DNA of 46,632 bases, taken from positions 1 through 46,632 of the forward strand of contig CAMOKH010000075.1 in NCBI GenBank assembly GCA_946617675.1, written 5' to 3'. Positions 31,681 to 39,748 of the stretch are shown here, piece after piece (position 1 is the first letter of the stretch; the number at the start of each line of letters is the position of its first letter). The notes under the pieces are model-generated. The model worked only from the letters and a program-made list of their open reading frames with translations, was not told where the DNA came from and did not search any database. The DNA comes from an uncultured Prevotellaceae bacterium (GTDB taxonomy: Bacteria; Bacteroidota; Bacteroidia; Bacteroidales; Bacteroidaceae). Both the position numbers and the translations under genes were made by a program.

Positions 31681-32772
31681 CACTTCAATCCCATCTTTGA
31701 GCAGGCCGGCACCCTCGGCAATGATGGTGTCGCCCTTGGCGAGGCCCCGCTCGACCACGTACTCGCGGCCGTTGTTCAGGCGGAAGAGCTCGACGGGCGT
31801 GGCCTTCGTCCTGCCGCCGACGACACGGTAGACAAACGTGCGGTTCTGCAGCTCGTAGGTCGCCTCCTGAGGCACGACGATGCAGTCGCGGCGCTGGGTG
31901 GTGACGATGACGGTGCCGCTGCCACCGTTGTGCAGCAGCCGACGGTCGTTGGGGAAGACGGCGCGCAGCGTGACGGCGCCCGTGGCGGCATCGACGGTGC
32001 CGCTGACGGCATCGATGCGCCCCTTGCGCTCAAACTCGCTGCCGTTGCTCAGCAGCAGGCCGACGGCTGGCGACTGGCGGATGAACTCGTCCATAGAGCC
32101 AAACTGGCCGATGAGGTCGATGGCCTGGTTCTCGCTGATGCTGAAGTAGGCATACATCTCGTGGTCGTCGGCCACGGTGACCAGCGGCTCGCTGATACTG
32201 CTGCCGACGAGCGACCCGACGTGCCACGGAATCATTGAGGCCACGCCGCTGACGGGGCTCTTCACCTCGGTGTACGACAGGCTGTTACGGGCGTTGCGCT
32301 CCTGGGCACGGGCCTGAGCCAGCGCGGCCTCGGCCTCGAGCAGGGCGTTGCGCATGGTCTGTACCGACACGTCGCCGACGACGGCTCCCGCCTGCAGCCG
32401 CTGCTCGTTCTCGTAGTTCATGCGGGCTGTCGACAGCTTGGCCTCGGCACTGCGCCGGGCGGCAACGGCCACCTCGAGGGCGGCGCGGTAGGGCACCTGG
32501 TCGATGACGAACAGCGTCTGGCCCCGACGGACCTGATCGCCCTCGCGGATACAAATACGTGTGATGTTTCCCGTCACCTGCGGACGGACCTCTACAATCT
32601 GGCGGCCCGTCAGCCGCGCGCTGTACTGCTGGCTGAGGCTGACGTCCTGGGTGGTGACGGTGAGTATCGGGTAATGGGCAGCGGGCTTCTCGTCCTTCTT
32701 CTGCCGACCGCCACAGGCAAGCAAAAGAAGGCACAGCACAGCCACGCCCAATTCGCTGAATTTAGTTTTCAT
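31666..32772 (-). CDS. RND efflux periplasmic adaptor lipoprotein (membrane fusion protein)
   Basis: This 368-residue protein starts at the ATG at 32772 (MKTKFSELGVAVLCLLLLAC), a lipoprotein signal with Cys20. HlyD/AcrA-type features follow in order: barrel strand VEVRPQVTGNITRICIREGD, lipoyl half QVRRGQTLFVIDQVPYRAAL, an alpha-hairpin (EVAVAARRSAEAKLSTARMN ... AEAALAQARAQERNARNSLS), second lipoyl half YTEVKSPVSGVASMIPWHVG and the beta-barrel domain YAYFSISENQAIDL. It links the RND pump encoded 24 bp downstream to an outer-membrane channel encoded elsewhere. It is transcribed divergently from the DUF6377 regulator. Confidence 0.93.
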   Translation of the reverse strand: MKTKFSELGVAVLCLLLLACGGRQKKDEKPAAHYPILTVTTQDVSLSQQYSARLTGRQIVEVRPQVTGNITRICIREGDQVRRGQTLFVIDQVPYRAALEVAVAARRSAEAKLSTARMNYENEQRLQAGAVVGDVSVQTMRNALLEAEAALAQARAQERNARNSLSYTEVKSPVSGVASMIPWHVGSLVGSSISEPLVTVADDHEMYAYFSISENQAIDLIGQFGSMDEFIRQSPAVGLLLSNGSEFERKGRIDAVSGTVDAATGAVTLRAVFPNDRRLLHNGGSGTVIVTTQRRDCIVVPQEATYELQNRTFVYRVVGGRTKATPVELFRLNNGREYVVERGLAKGDTIIAEGAGLLKDGIEVKSEK

Positions 32773-32874
32773 ATCTGTTCTATTGACGCTCGGCGTCGGC
32801 AAAAGTCAAACGCGGGAACCGTCAAATTAAAATAAATTAACCATCGCAGGCACGCTTATCCCACCAATTTGCAC

Positions 32875-32882
32875 TATCTTTG
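32875..32882 (+). promoter_or_regulatory. -7 box directly before the DUF6377 regulator start
   Basis: TATCTTTG ends only 4 bases before the ATG at 32887, so transcription from it would give a leaderless or nearly leaderless mRNA. No TTTG is visible at the -33 distance, which lowers confidence. Confidence 0.4.
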
Positions 32883-32886
32883 CAGA

Positions 32887-34575
32887 ATGAAACTGCAAAA
32901 ACTACTGACCGCACTCCTTATATGTCTTGCGACGACAGCCGTCAGGTCGCAGGAACCCGCCGACGTTGAGTCACGCCTACGGCAAATCGACGAGGCCATA
33001 GCCGCCTCGCCACGCTACGTGGCTGAACGCGAAGCGAAGATTTCGCTGGCCCGCCATGCCCTCGGGCAAGCCAGCGGGAAAGACAGATACGACGTGAGCT
33101 TCCGCCTCTACGAGCTATACCGCCCCTTCGTCAGCGACTCGGCCATCTACTTCCTGCGCCAGTGCATCGCCTTAGCCGAACAGCAGGGGGAGCAGGCCGA
33201 GGCCGTGCGCTGCCGCTCGCTGCTGGCCATACGCTGCTCGAACATCGGGCTCTACGACGAGGCACTCAACATTCTCGACTCCATACAGCCTGGCTCAGGA
33301 CTTGACAAGACGGTCGTAGGCACCTACTACGAAGCCTACAACAACGTGTATGGCGAACTGAGCTACTACACACGGCTTGACGACATGCGCGGCCACTACC
33401 AGGAGGAGGAGCAGCGCTACAAGCAACTGATGATGGAGAACCTGGCGCCGACGAGCGAGTCGTGCCTGCTGCGACGCGAGCAGACGGCCCAGGGCCGGGG
33501 GGAGCTGGAGGCGTCGATGGCCGTCAACGACGAATGGATGAAGACGGTGGAGCCCGGCAGCCATCCCTACGCGCTGGCAGCCCTCTACCGCTATATCGAG
33601 TATAAGCTCCGCAAGGACACGGCGCAGATGATGTTCTGGCTCACGGAGTCGGTACTGGCCGACATCCGCAATGCCGCCATGGACCAGGGGTCAATGTGGG
33701 AACTGGCCAACGAGCTGATGCTCAGCGGCGACGTCGACCGCGCCTCACGCTACATCAGCTATACGAGCGACTGCGCCAACCGCTACGGGTCGCGACAGCG
33801 CAACTGGCAGATAGCCCCGCTGCTGTCGCACATTGCCAACGAATACAAGACGCAGAGCGAGCGGCGCGCCACGCAGCTCTGGTGGACGGTGGCTCTCGTC
33901 AGCGTGCTGGCACTGCTGCTGCTGGCTGCCCTCTTCTTTGCCCACCGCCGCAACAAGCAGCTCCACTCGGCCCGCAACGCCCTGAAGGCCTCGAACGACG
34001 GGCTGGCGGCGGCCAACAGTCAGCTGGCCACGCAGAAGGACGCACTGGCCGCCCTGAACGCGCAACTACAGACGGTGAACGCGCAGCTGCAGACGGTGAA
34101 CGCGCAGCTGACGGAGAGCAACCGCGTGAAGGAGGCCTACATCGGCCGCTTTATGAGTCTCTGCGCTCAATATATCGACAAGATTGACAACTACCGGAAG
34201 ATGGTGAACCGGAAGATGAAGAACAAGGAACTGGAGGAGCTGTTTCAGCTGTCGAAGTCGACGGAGCTGAAGGAGAAGGAACTGGAGGAGCTCTACGAGA
34301 ACTTCGACACGGTGTTCCTGCACCTCTTCCCCAACTTCGTCGACGGCTTCAACAGTCTGCTGCAACCCGAAATGCGCATCCACCCCAAGAAAGAGAACCG
34401 GCTGACGACCGACATCAGAATCTTCGCACTCATCCGCCTGGGCTTCGAGGACTCGTCGAAGATTGCCGAGTTCCTACACTACTCCGTCAACACCATCTAC
34501 AACTACCGCGCACGCATCAAGAACGGCGCCCTCGGCAACCGCGAACTGTTCGAGAAGCAGGTCAAAGCACTGTAG
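32887..34575 (+). CDS. DUF6377 family membrane-bound transcriptional regulator
   Basis: This 562-residue protein starts at the ATG at 32887 (MKLQKLLTALLICLATTAVR, signal peptide). The periplasmic part (about 22-328) is helical and TPR-like (YFLRQCIALAEQQGEQAEAV, IGLYDEALNILDSIQ). One membrane segment lies at about 331-352 (WWTVALVSVLALLLLAALFF). A coiled coil follows, including VNAQLQT repeats. The cytoplasmic C-terminus reads RIHPKKENRLTTDIRIFALI, RLGFEDSSKIAEFLHYSVNT, IYNYRARIKNGA and resembles a LuxR-like helix-turn-helix. Such one-protein sensors lie beside SusCD loci of Prevotella. Position and orientation 229 bp before susC suggest that it senses the beta-glucan product and regulates this locus. 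No HTCS or other regulator is present here. Confidence 0.85.
   Translation: MKLQKLLTALLICLATTAVRSQEPADVESRLRQIDEAIAASPRYVAEREAKISLARHALGQASGKDRYDVSFRLYELYRPFVSDSAIYFLRQCIALAEQQGEQAEAVRCRSLLAIRCSNIGLYDEALNILDSIQPGSGLDKTVVGTYYEAYNNVYGELSYYTRLDDMRGHYQEEEQRYKQLMMENLAPTSESCLLRREQTAQGRGELEASMAVNDEWMKTVEPGSHPYALAALYRYIEYKLRKDTAQMMFWLTESVLADIRNAAMDQGSMWELANELMLSGDVDRASRYISYTSDCANRYGSRQRNWQIAPLLSHIANEYKTQSERRATQLWWTVALVSVLALLLLAALFFAHRRNKQLHSARNALKASNDGLAAANSQLATQKDALAALNAQLQTVNAQLQTVNAQLTESNRVKEAYIGRFMSLCAQYIDKIDNYRKMVNRKMKNKELEELFQLSKSTELKEKELEELYENFDTVFLHLFPNFVDGFNSLLQPEMRIHPKKENRLTTDIRIFALIRLGFEDSSKIAEFLHYSVNTIYNYRARIKNGALGNRELFEKQVKAL
34056..34113 (+). repeat. Short 21-bp tandem repeat in the coiled coil of the DUF6377 regulator
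   Basis: Two full units (34056-34076 and 34077-34097) and a partial third encode QLQTVNA heptads. They differ by only two bases. The design resembles the 21-bp repeats at 20777. Confidence 0.8.
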
Positions 34576-34679
34576 AAAGGCGATAATTGTAAAAGCTACA
34601 CCTCTATATTCCGTCCACTCTTTTTGAGGCCCGACAAAAAACGCAACCAACTGACTTACAGACCCATAACGCTGAGAGA

Positions 34680-34706
34680 GGCTGAAAAACGTCCACTTTT
34701 TCAGCC
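34680..34706. promoter_or_regulatory. 10-bp inverted repeat upstream of the second susC
   Basis: GGCTGAAAAA and TTTTTCAGCC are perfect complements around a 7-base loop. The site lies 105 bp after the DUF6377 stop and 31 bp before the susC -7 box. It could be an activator site for the locus or a terminator of the regulator gene. The rest of the 229-bp gap shows no gene. Confidence 0.5.
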
Positions 34707-34736
34707 ACTCCCCGCGACGCCATTGCTTTTTTTGCT

Positions 34737-34744
34737 TACCTTTG
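34737..34744 (+). promoter_or_regulatory. -7 box of the beta-glucan locus (susC)
   Basis: TACCTTTG fits TAnnTTTG and lies 61 bp before the susC ATG. The -33 region has no TTTG, as expected for a promoter that needs an activator. Confidence 0.55.
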
Positions 34745-34804
34745 CAGTCGGAAACCTAAAAGGGCAACAACAATCTTTAATAATAACCAAATTACCGACA
34801 AACT

Positions 34805-37800
34805 ATGAAGAAAAGCAGGTATCTACTGCTGTTGTTGACACTCGTCGTGTCAATGGCTGCGAAAGCCCAAGGCATCTTGGGAACAGTGACAGACGACCAG
34901 GGGGAACCCGTCATCGGGGCTTCTGTCGTCGAAAAAGGAAACCCACAGAACGGCACCATCACCGACTTCAATGGTAACTTCACCATCAAGGTCAGCCAGG
35001 GTACACCTATTATTATCAGCTACATCGGCTACGTCACCCAGCAGGTGAACGCCACCAGCGGCATGAGCGTCACGCTGAAGGAAGACGCACAGACGCTGCA
35101 GGACGTGGTGGTCATCGGCTACGGCGTGCAGAAGAAGAGCGTCGTCACGGCCTCCATCGCCAAGGTCTCGTCAGACGACCTCGACGGCAAGACCCGCCTG
35201 CGCGCCGAGGATGCACTGAAGGGCATGGCCGCCGGCGTGAACGTCATGTCGGCCTCAGGCCAGCCGGGTGCCAAGTCGATGATCCGCATCCGCGGCGTCG
35301 GAACCATCAACAGCTCCGAGCCCCTCTACATCATCGACGGCATGCCCACCGACCAGAACGGCATGGAGAGCGTCAACCCCGGCGACATCGAGTCGATCGA
35401 GGTGCTGAAGGACGCCGCATCGGGGGCCATCTACGGTGCCCGGGCCGCCAACGGCGTCATCCTCGTAACAACCAAGAAGGGCAAGGTGGGCAAGGCCCAG
35501 ATCAACTACAGCTTCTCGCAGGGCTGGCAAAGCGCCTGGAAGAAGCGCGACGTGACAGGAGCCACCGACTACGCCATCCTGCAGAACGAGCGCCGCGTCC
35601 AAAACGGAATGGCGCCCCTCTACATGGACCCCTATAACCTGAAGGATGTCAACGGCGATGCCATCAGCGGATTCGGCACCGACTGGCAGGACCTGCTCTT
35701 CAACGACAACGCCCCCATCCAGCAGCACGACCTGAGCATCAGCGGCGCTTCGGAGAAGGTGAACTACTACCTCTCCTTAGGCTACTTTGACCAGGAGGGC
35801 ATCGTGGGCGGCAACTTCGGACAGTCGAACTACGACCGTCTGACCATCCGCTCGAACAACCAGTTCAACCTGCTCGACGCCACCCAGGAGCGCAACTTCC
35901 TGAACAAGCTCGACCTGAGTGCCAACCTCTCGTATATGAGGGTACACAACACGGGCGTGAGCGACAACTCCACCTGGGGCTCGCCACTCGGCTCGGCACT
36001 CTACCTGGCACCAACGCTGCCCGTCACGCTGACGCAGCTGGGCTACGAGGAAGACGGCACACCGCGCTACGGACAGAACATGATTGACCGCTACGCAGCC
36101 TACGACCTCTACTACGACGCCAACGGCAACCCCTACACCATACCCGGCTACGTGGGCAGCTATCAGGAGCAGAACAACCCCATCGCCATGATGCAGGGCA
36201 ACCCCAACCGCAACTGGAGCCACAAGTTCATGCCGAAGTTCTCGCTCGACCTACAGCTCTGGGACGAGCTGAGATACCACTTCAGCTACAGCGCCGAACT
36301 GTCGTTCTGGGGCTACGAAGGGGCCACGCTGCAGAAGTACTACTTCTCGGGCAACAGCAACAGCGACCACACGCAGGCCACGGCCTACAAGGGCAACAAC
36401 TCGACGTGGCAGATAGAGAACACGCTGACCTACGACAAGGTCTTTGGCAAGCACACCATCGGCGTCGTACTCGGACAGAGTGCCCTCAAGACGAAGGGCG
36501 ACGAACTGGGCGGCTCGCACTGGAACCTGGTGAACCCCGACAAGCCCAGCATCAACTACACCACCGGCGGCAGCCTGGAACTATCGACCGACGACGACGG
36601 CAAGGTGAACGGGGCCAAGAGCCTCGTCGGCGTGTGGGGCGGCCCCTACACCGAGCACCGACTGGCCTCGCTCTTCGCCCGACTGAGCTACAACTACGAC
36701 GAGCGCTACATGGTGCAGGCCACCATCCGCCGCGACGGGTCCAGCCGCTTCGGGTCGAACAACAAGTACGGCACGTTCCCCTCGTTCTCAGTGGGCTGGA
36801 ACGCCATGAACGAGCAGTTTATGAAGCAGACCCGCGACTGGCTCACCAACCTGAAGCTGCGTGCCAGCTGGGGTAAGAACGGTAACGACAACATCGGCGA
36901 CTTCGCCTACACCACACTGACGGCCGCAGGCGGCAGCAGCAACTACTACTACGGACAGACGGCCTCGATGACCTACGGCTCGAAGGCTAACCGACTGGCC
37001 AACGAAGACCTGAAGTGGGAGGAGAGCGAGCAGACGAACATCGGCGTGGACTTCGGATTCTGGAACAACCAGCTGACCTTCAGCGTCGACTGGTTCCAGA
37101 AGAAGACCAACGGCATGATCATCGACATGCCCATACCCAGCTACGTCGGCGAGCAGCGCCCGCTGGCCAACGTCGGCGACATGAAGAACAGCGGCTGGGA
37201 GTTTGAACTGGGCTACAAGTGGAACATCAGCGACGCACGCTTCGCCGTGAAGGCCAACGCTGCCTACCTGAAGAACGAACTGACGAACCTGGGCAACGAC
37301 ACCGGATTCCTGAACTGGGGAATCAGCCAGTTCAGCGACGGCGGCACACGCGCCGAGAACGGACAGCCCTTCCCCTTCTTCTATGGCTACAAGACCAACG
37401 GCATACTGCAGAACCAGACCGAGGCCGACGCCTATAATGCCGCCTACGGCACCACTTCGAAGCCCGGCGACTTCCGCTTCGTCGACACCAATGGCGACAA
37501 CAAGATAAACTCCGACGACCGCACGAACATCGGCAACGGCGTGCCCAAATGGAACTTCGGACTGAACTTCGACGCCGAGTGGAAGGGCATCGACCTGGGC
37601 GTCTTCTTCCAGGGGGTCAGCGGCGTCGACGTGTTCGACGCCACCTACCGCCAGGACATCGCCTCGGGCAACTATCCCACCTGGATCCTACAGCGCTGGA
37701 CGGGCGAGGGCACATCGAACAGCGTGCCCACACTGGGCGACGCGAAGAACTGGGTGGTCAGCGACATGTATGTCCGCGACGGCAGCTACCTGCGCCTGAA

Positions 37801-38044
37801 GAACATCACCCTGGGCTACACGCTGCCACGCTGGCTGACGAGCATGATCGGCATCAGCCGCCTGCGCGTCTACGGACGGGCCGAGAACCTCTTCACCTGG
37901 ACCAAATACTGGGGCTTCGACCCGGAAATCGGTGCCGGATGGGACAACGACGCCCAGCGGCACAGGACGGAGTTATCGGGGGTTGACTACGGTGTCTATC
38001 CTCAGGCCCGTACCTATACTATCGGATTTAATATTTCATTGTAA
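34805..38044 (+). CDS. susC: SusC/RagA TonB-dependent transporter of the beta-glucan locus
   Basis: This 1079-residue protein starts MKKSRYLLLLLTLVVSMAAK (signal peptide to AQ). In order it has a carboxypeptidase-regulatory-like domain (about 24-108, ILGTVTDDQGEPVIGASVVE, YIGYVTQQVNA), a TonB plug (about 112-235, LQDVVVIGYGVQKKSVVTAS, GVNVMSASGQPGAKSMIRIR, IDGMPTDQNGME, AIYGARAANGVILVTTKKG) and a long barrel ending in YTIGFNISL. There is no STN domain, so unlike the transporter at 12371 it does not signal through FecR. It imports oligosaccharides with the SusD protein encoded next. A palindromic element starts 2 bp after its stop codon. Confidence 0.95.
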   Translation: MKKSRYLLLLLTLVVSMAAKAQGILGTVTDDQGEPVIGASVVEKGNPQNGTITDFNGNFTIKVSQGTPIIISYIGYVTQQVNATSGMSVTLKEDAQTLQDVVVIGYGVQKKSVVTASIAKVSSDDLDGKTRLRAEDALKGMAAGVNVMSASGQPGAKSMIRIRGVGTINSSEPLYIIDGMPTDQNGMESVNPGDIESIEVLKDAASGAIYGARAANGVILVTTKKGKVGKAQINYSFSQGWQSAWKKRDVTGATDYAILQNERRVQNGMAPLYMDPYNLKDVNGDAISGFGTDWQDLLFNDNAPIQQHDLSISGASEKVNYYLSLGYFDQEGIVGGNFGQSNYDRLTIRSNNQFNLLDATQERNFLNKLDLSANLSYMRVHNTGVSDNSTWGSPLGSALYLAPTLPVTLTQLGYEEDGTPRYGQNMIDRYAAYDLYYDANGNPYTIPGYVGSYQEQNNPIAMMQGNPNRNWSHKFMPKFSLDLQLWDELRYHFSYSAELSFWGYEGATLQKYYFSGNSNSDHTQATAYKGNNSTWQIENTLTYDKVFGKHTIGVVLGQSALKTKGDELGGSHWNLVNPDKPSINYTTGGSLELSTDDDGKVNGAKSLVGVWGGPYTEHRLASLFARLSYNYDERYMVQATIRRDGSSRFGSNNKYGTFPSFSVGWNAMNEQFMKQTRDWLTNLKLRASWGKNGNDNIGDFAYTTLTAAGGSSNYYYGQTASMTYGSKANRLANEDLKWEESEQTNIGVDFGFWNNQLTFSVDWFQKKTNGMIIDMPIPSYVGEQRPLANVGDMKNSGWEFELGYKWNISDARFAVKANAAYLKNELTNLGNDTGFLNWGISQFSDGGTRAENGQPFPFFYGYKTNGILQNQTEADAYNAAYGTTSKPGDFRFVDTNGDNKINSDDRTNIGNGVPKWNFGLNFDAEWKGIDLGVFFQGVSGVDVFDATYRQDIASGNYPTWILQRWTGEGTSNSVPTLGDAKNWVVSDMYVRDGSYLRLKNITLGYTLPRWLTSMIGISRLRVYGRAENLFTWTKYWGFDPEIGAGWDNDAQRHRTELSGVDYGVYPQARTYTIGFNISL

Positions 38045-38045
38045 A

Positions 38046-38080
38046 GCCCACCCCCGACCCCTCCCCAAGGGAGGGGAGGT
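38046..38080 (+). repeat. GC-rich palindromic element, copy C (susC/susD gap)
   Basis: The flank GCCCACCCCCGA is followed by the hairpin CCCCTCCC (38058-38065), loop CAA and GGGAGGGG (38069-38076). It lies immediately after the susC stop codon. It has the same orientation as copy A. Confidence 0.9.
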
Positions 38081-38128
38081 CAGATAGGCTTGCAAACAAT
38101 AATAGTAACAAGAAAAAAAACAGTAATT

Positions 38129-39715
38129 ATGAACACGAACAATATGAAAAAACATATTAAGACTGTACTTTTGGGTCTCGGTACTATCTTAATGCCCCTC
38201 TCTTGGGGAGGGGTTGGGGTGGGCTTCCTCACGGCCTGCACCGAAGACTTCCTTGAGGTGACGAAACCCGACGGCGAACCACTCGAGGAGTATTATACCA
38301 CAGAGACGACCCTCAACGAGGCACTCACGTCGGCCTATGCACCCCTGCACTGGCCCGACTGGGACAACAAGGCCTACAACGACCTGACCATCGACGCCGA
38401 AATCATGGGCGACGACTTCTGGGTCGGGGGCGAGCACGCCACCGACAACCTGCACTGGCACCGCCTGTTCAACTTCGCTGCCGACGGCAACAACACGCTG
38501 GCCACGCTCTGGAGCGACTTCTACAGCGGCATCAAGCGCTGCAACGACGCCATCAAGTATGCCTCATGGCCCGGCAAGGCCAGCGACACCTTCCGCCGGT
38601 CGATGGAGATGCAGGCCCGTCTGCTACGCGTGTACTATTACAATATATTATGGCACTACTACGGCAACGTGCCCTTCTACCTGGAAAACCTATCGCTGCC
38701 TTACACGGCACCGCAGATTTCGGCCGACGAGATATACAACCGACTGCTGCCCGAACTCGAGGAGATCATCGCCTCAGGCGTGCTGCCCATGCGCTGGGCT
38801 AATGCCGAGAGCGGACGCGTGAGCCAGGCGTTTGCTTACATGCTCTATGCCGAGATGGTGATGTACCAGAACGACACGGCACGCTATCCGCAGGCACTGG
38901 CCTTCATGAAGCAGATTATCGGCGACAGCAGCTACGCACTGAACCCCGACTTCGCTGCCCTGTGGCAGGAGAGCGGCGAGTGGTGCCAGGAGAGCATCTT
39001 CGAAATCAACTACAACGACGACCAGGCACAGCGCGACTGGGGCGACGCTGCCCTCAACGCCGGCGGCACCGTATTCCCGACGCTCTGCTCGCCCAACGGC
39101 TGGAGCGGCGGCGAAGGCTGGGACAGCGGCAACGACGGATGGGGATTCCTGCCCATGAAGGTAGAGACCTATAATATGTACGCCGACAACGACGTGCGCC
39201 GCGACGTCACCTGCTGGGACGTGCGCGACTACAGCTACACCGAGCGCTATCAGGACACGCACATCTGGCACGGCAAGTACCGTCCGAAGTCGGACAACAA
39301 CAAGGACTGCCCCACGTCGAAGAACCTGAACTATAACAACAACAAGCGCATCTACCGCTACGCCGAGACACTGCTCAACGCCGCCGAGCTGCTGTTGCAG
39401 ACGGGAGGCAGCGCCGCCGAGGCTACGGGCTACGTGAACGAGGTACGCACGCGAGCCGGTCTGGCCGCACTCGCTGACGTCACCATCGACGACATCCTGA
39501 CCGAGCGCCACCTGGAGTTCTGCGGCGAGGGCAAGCGCTACTTCGACCTCGTCCGCGCCGAGGGCATCAGCGGTGCCACGCAGAAAGCCTCTACGGTGCT
39601 CGTGCCCGACAGCTACGGCTACCGCACCAACTCCTGGACGGCCAGCAAGAAGCACATCCCCCTGGCCCAGAGCGAGCTTGACGCCGACCCCACGCTGAAG
39701 CAGAACAATTATTAA
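38129..39715 (+). CDS. susD: SusD/RagB family lipoprotein of the beta-glucan locus
   Basis: This 529-residue protein has its start taken at the ATG at 38129 (MNTNNMKKHIK); the ATG at 38144 is equally possible and gives a more usual signal peptide. The lipobox GFLTAC gives Cys37, followed by TEDFLEVTKPDGEPLEEYYT. SusD features are RCNDAIKYASWPGK, MQARLLRVYYYNILWHYYGN, VPFYLENLSLPYTAPQISAD, YAETLLNAAELLLQTGG and ILTERHLEFCGEGKRYFDLV. It captures oligosaccharides on SusC. Residues 22-33 of the signal peptide (MPLSWGGVGVGF) are encoded by a palindromic repeat element, an unusual hydrophobic core rich in glycine. The gene lies 84 bp after susC. Confidence 0.94.
   Translation: MNTNNMKKHIKTVLLGLGTILMPLSWGGVGVGFLTACTEDFLEVTKPDGEPLEEYYTTETTLNEALTSAYAPLHWPDWDNKAYNDLTIDAEIMGDDFWVGGEHATDNLHWHRLFNFAADGNNTLATLWSDFYSGIKRCNDAIKYASWPGKASDTFRRSMEMQARLLRVYYYNILWHYYGNVPFYLENLSLPYTAPQISADEIYNRLLPELEEIIASGVLPMRWANAESGRVSQAFAYMLYAEMVMYQNDTARYPQALAFMKQIIGDSSYALNPDFAALWQESGEWCQESIFEINYNDDQAQRDWGDAALNAGGTVFPTLCSPNGWSGGEGWDSGNDGWGFLPMKVETYNMYADNDVRRDVTCWDVRDYSYTERYQDTHIWHGKYRPKSDNNKDCPTSKNLNYNNNKRIYRYAETLLNAAELLLQTGGSAAEATGYVNEVRTRAGLAALADVTIDDILTERHLEFCGEGKRYFDLVRAEGISGATQKASTVLVPDSYGYRTNSWTASKKHIPLAQSELDADPTLKQNNY
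38194..38224 (-). repeat. GC-rich palindromic element, copy D (inside susD signal peptide)
   Basis: CCCCTCTC and GGGGAGGGG form the hairpin (38195-38213), followed by TTGGGGTGGGC. Its reverse complement matches copy C over about 30 bases with few differences. It is translated as PLSWGGVGVG in SusD. Confidence 0.88.
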
Positions 39716-39748
39716 AAAGGACTACGAATTTAACGAATATAACGAATT

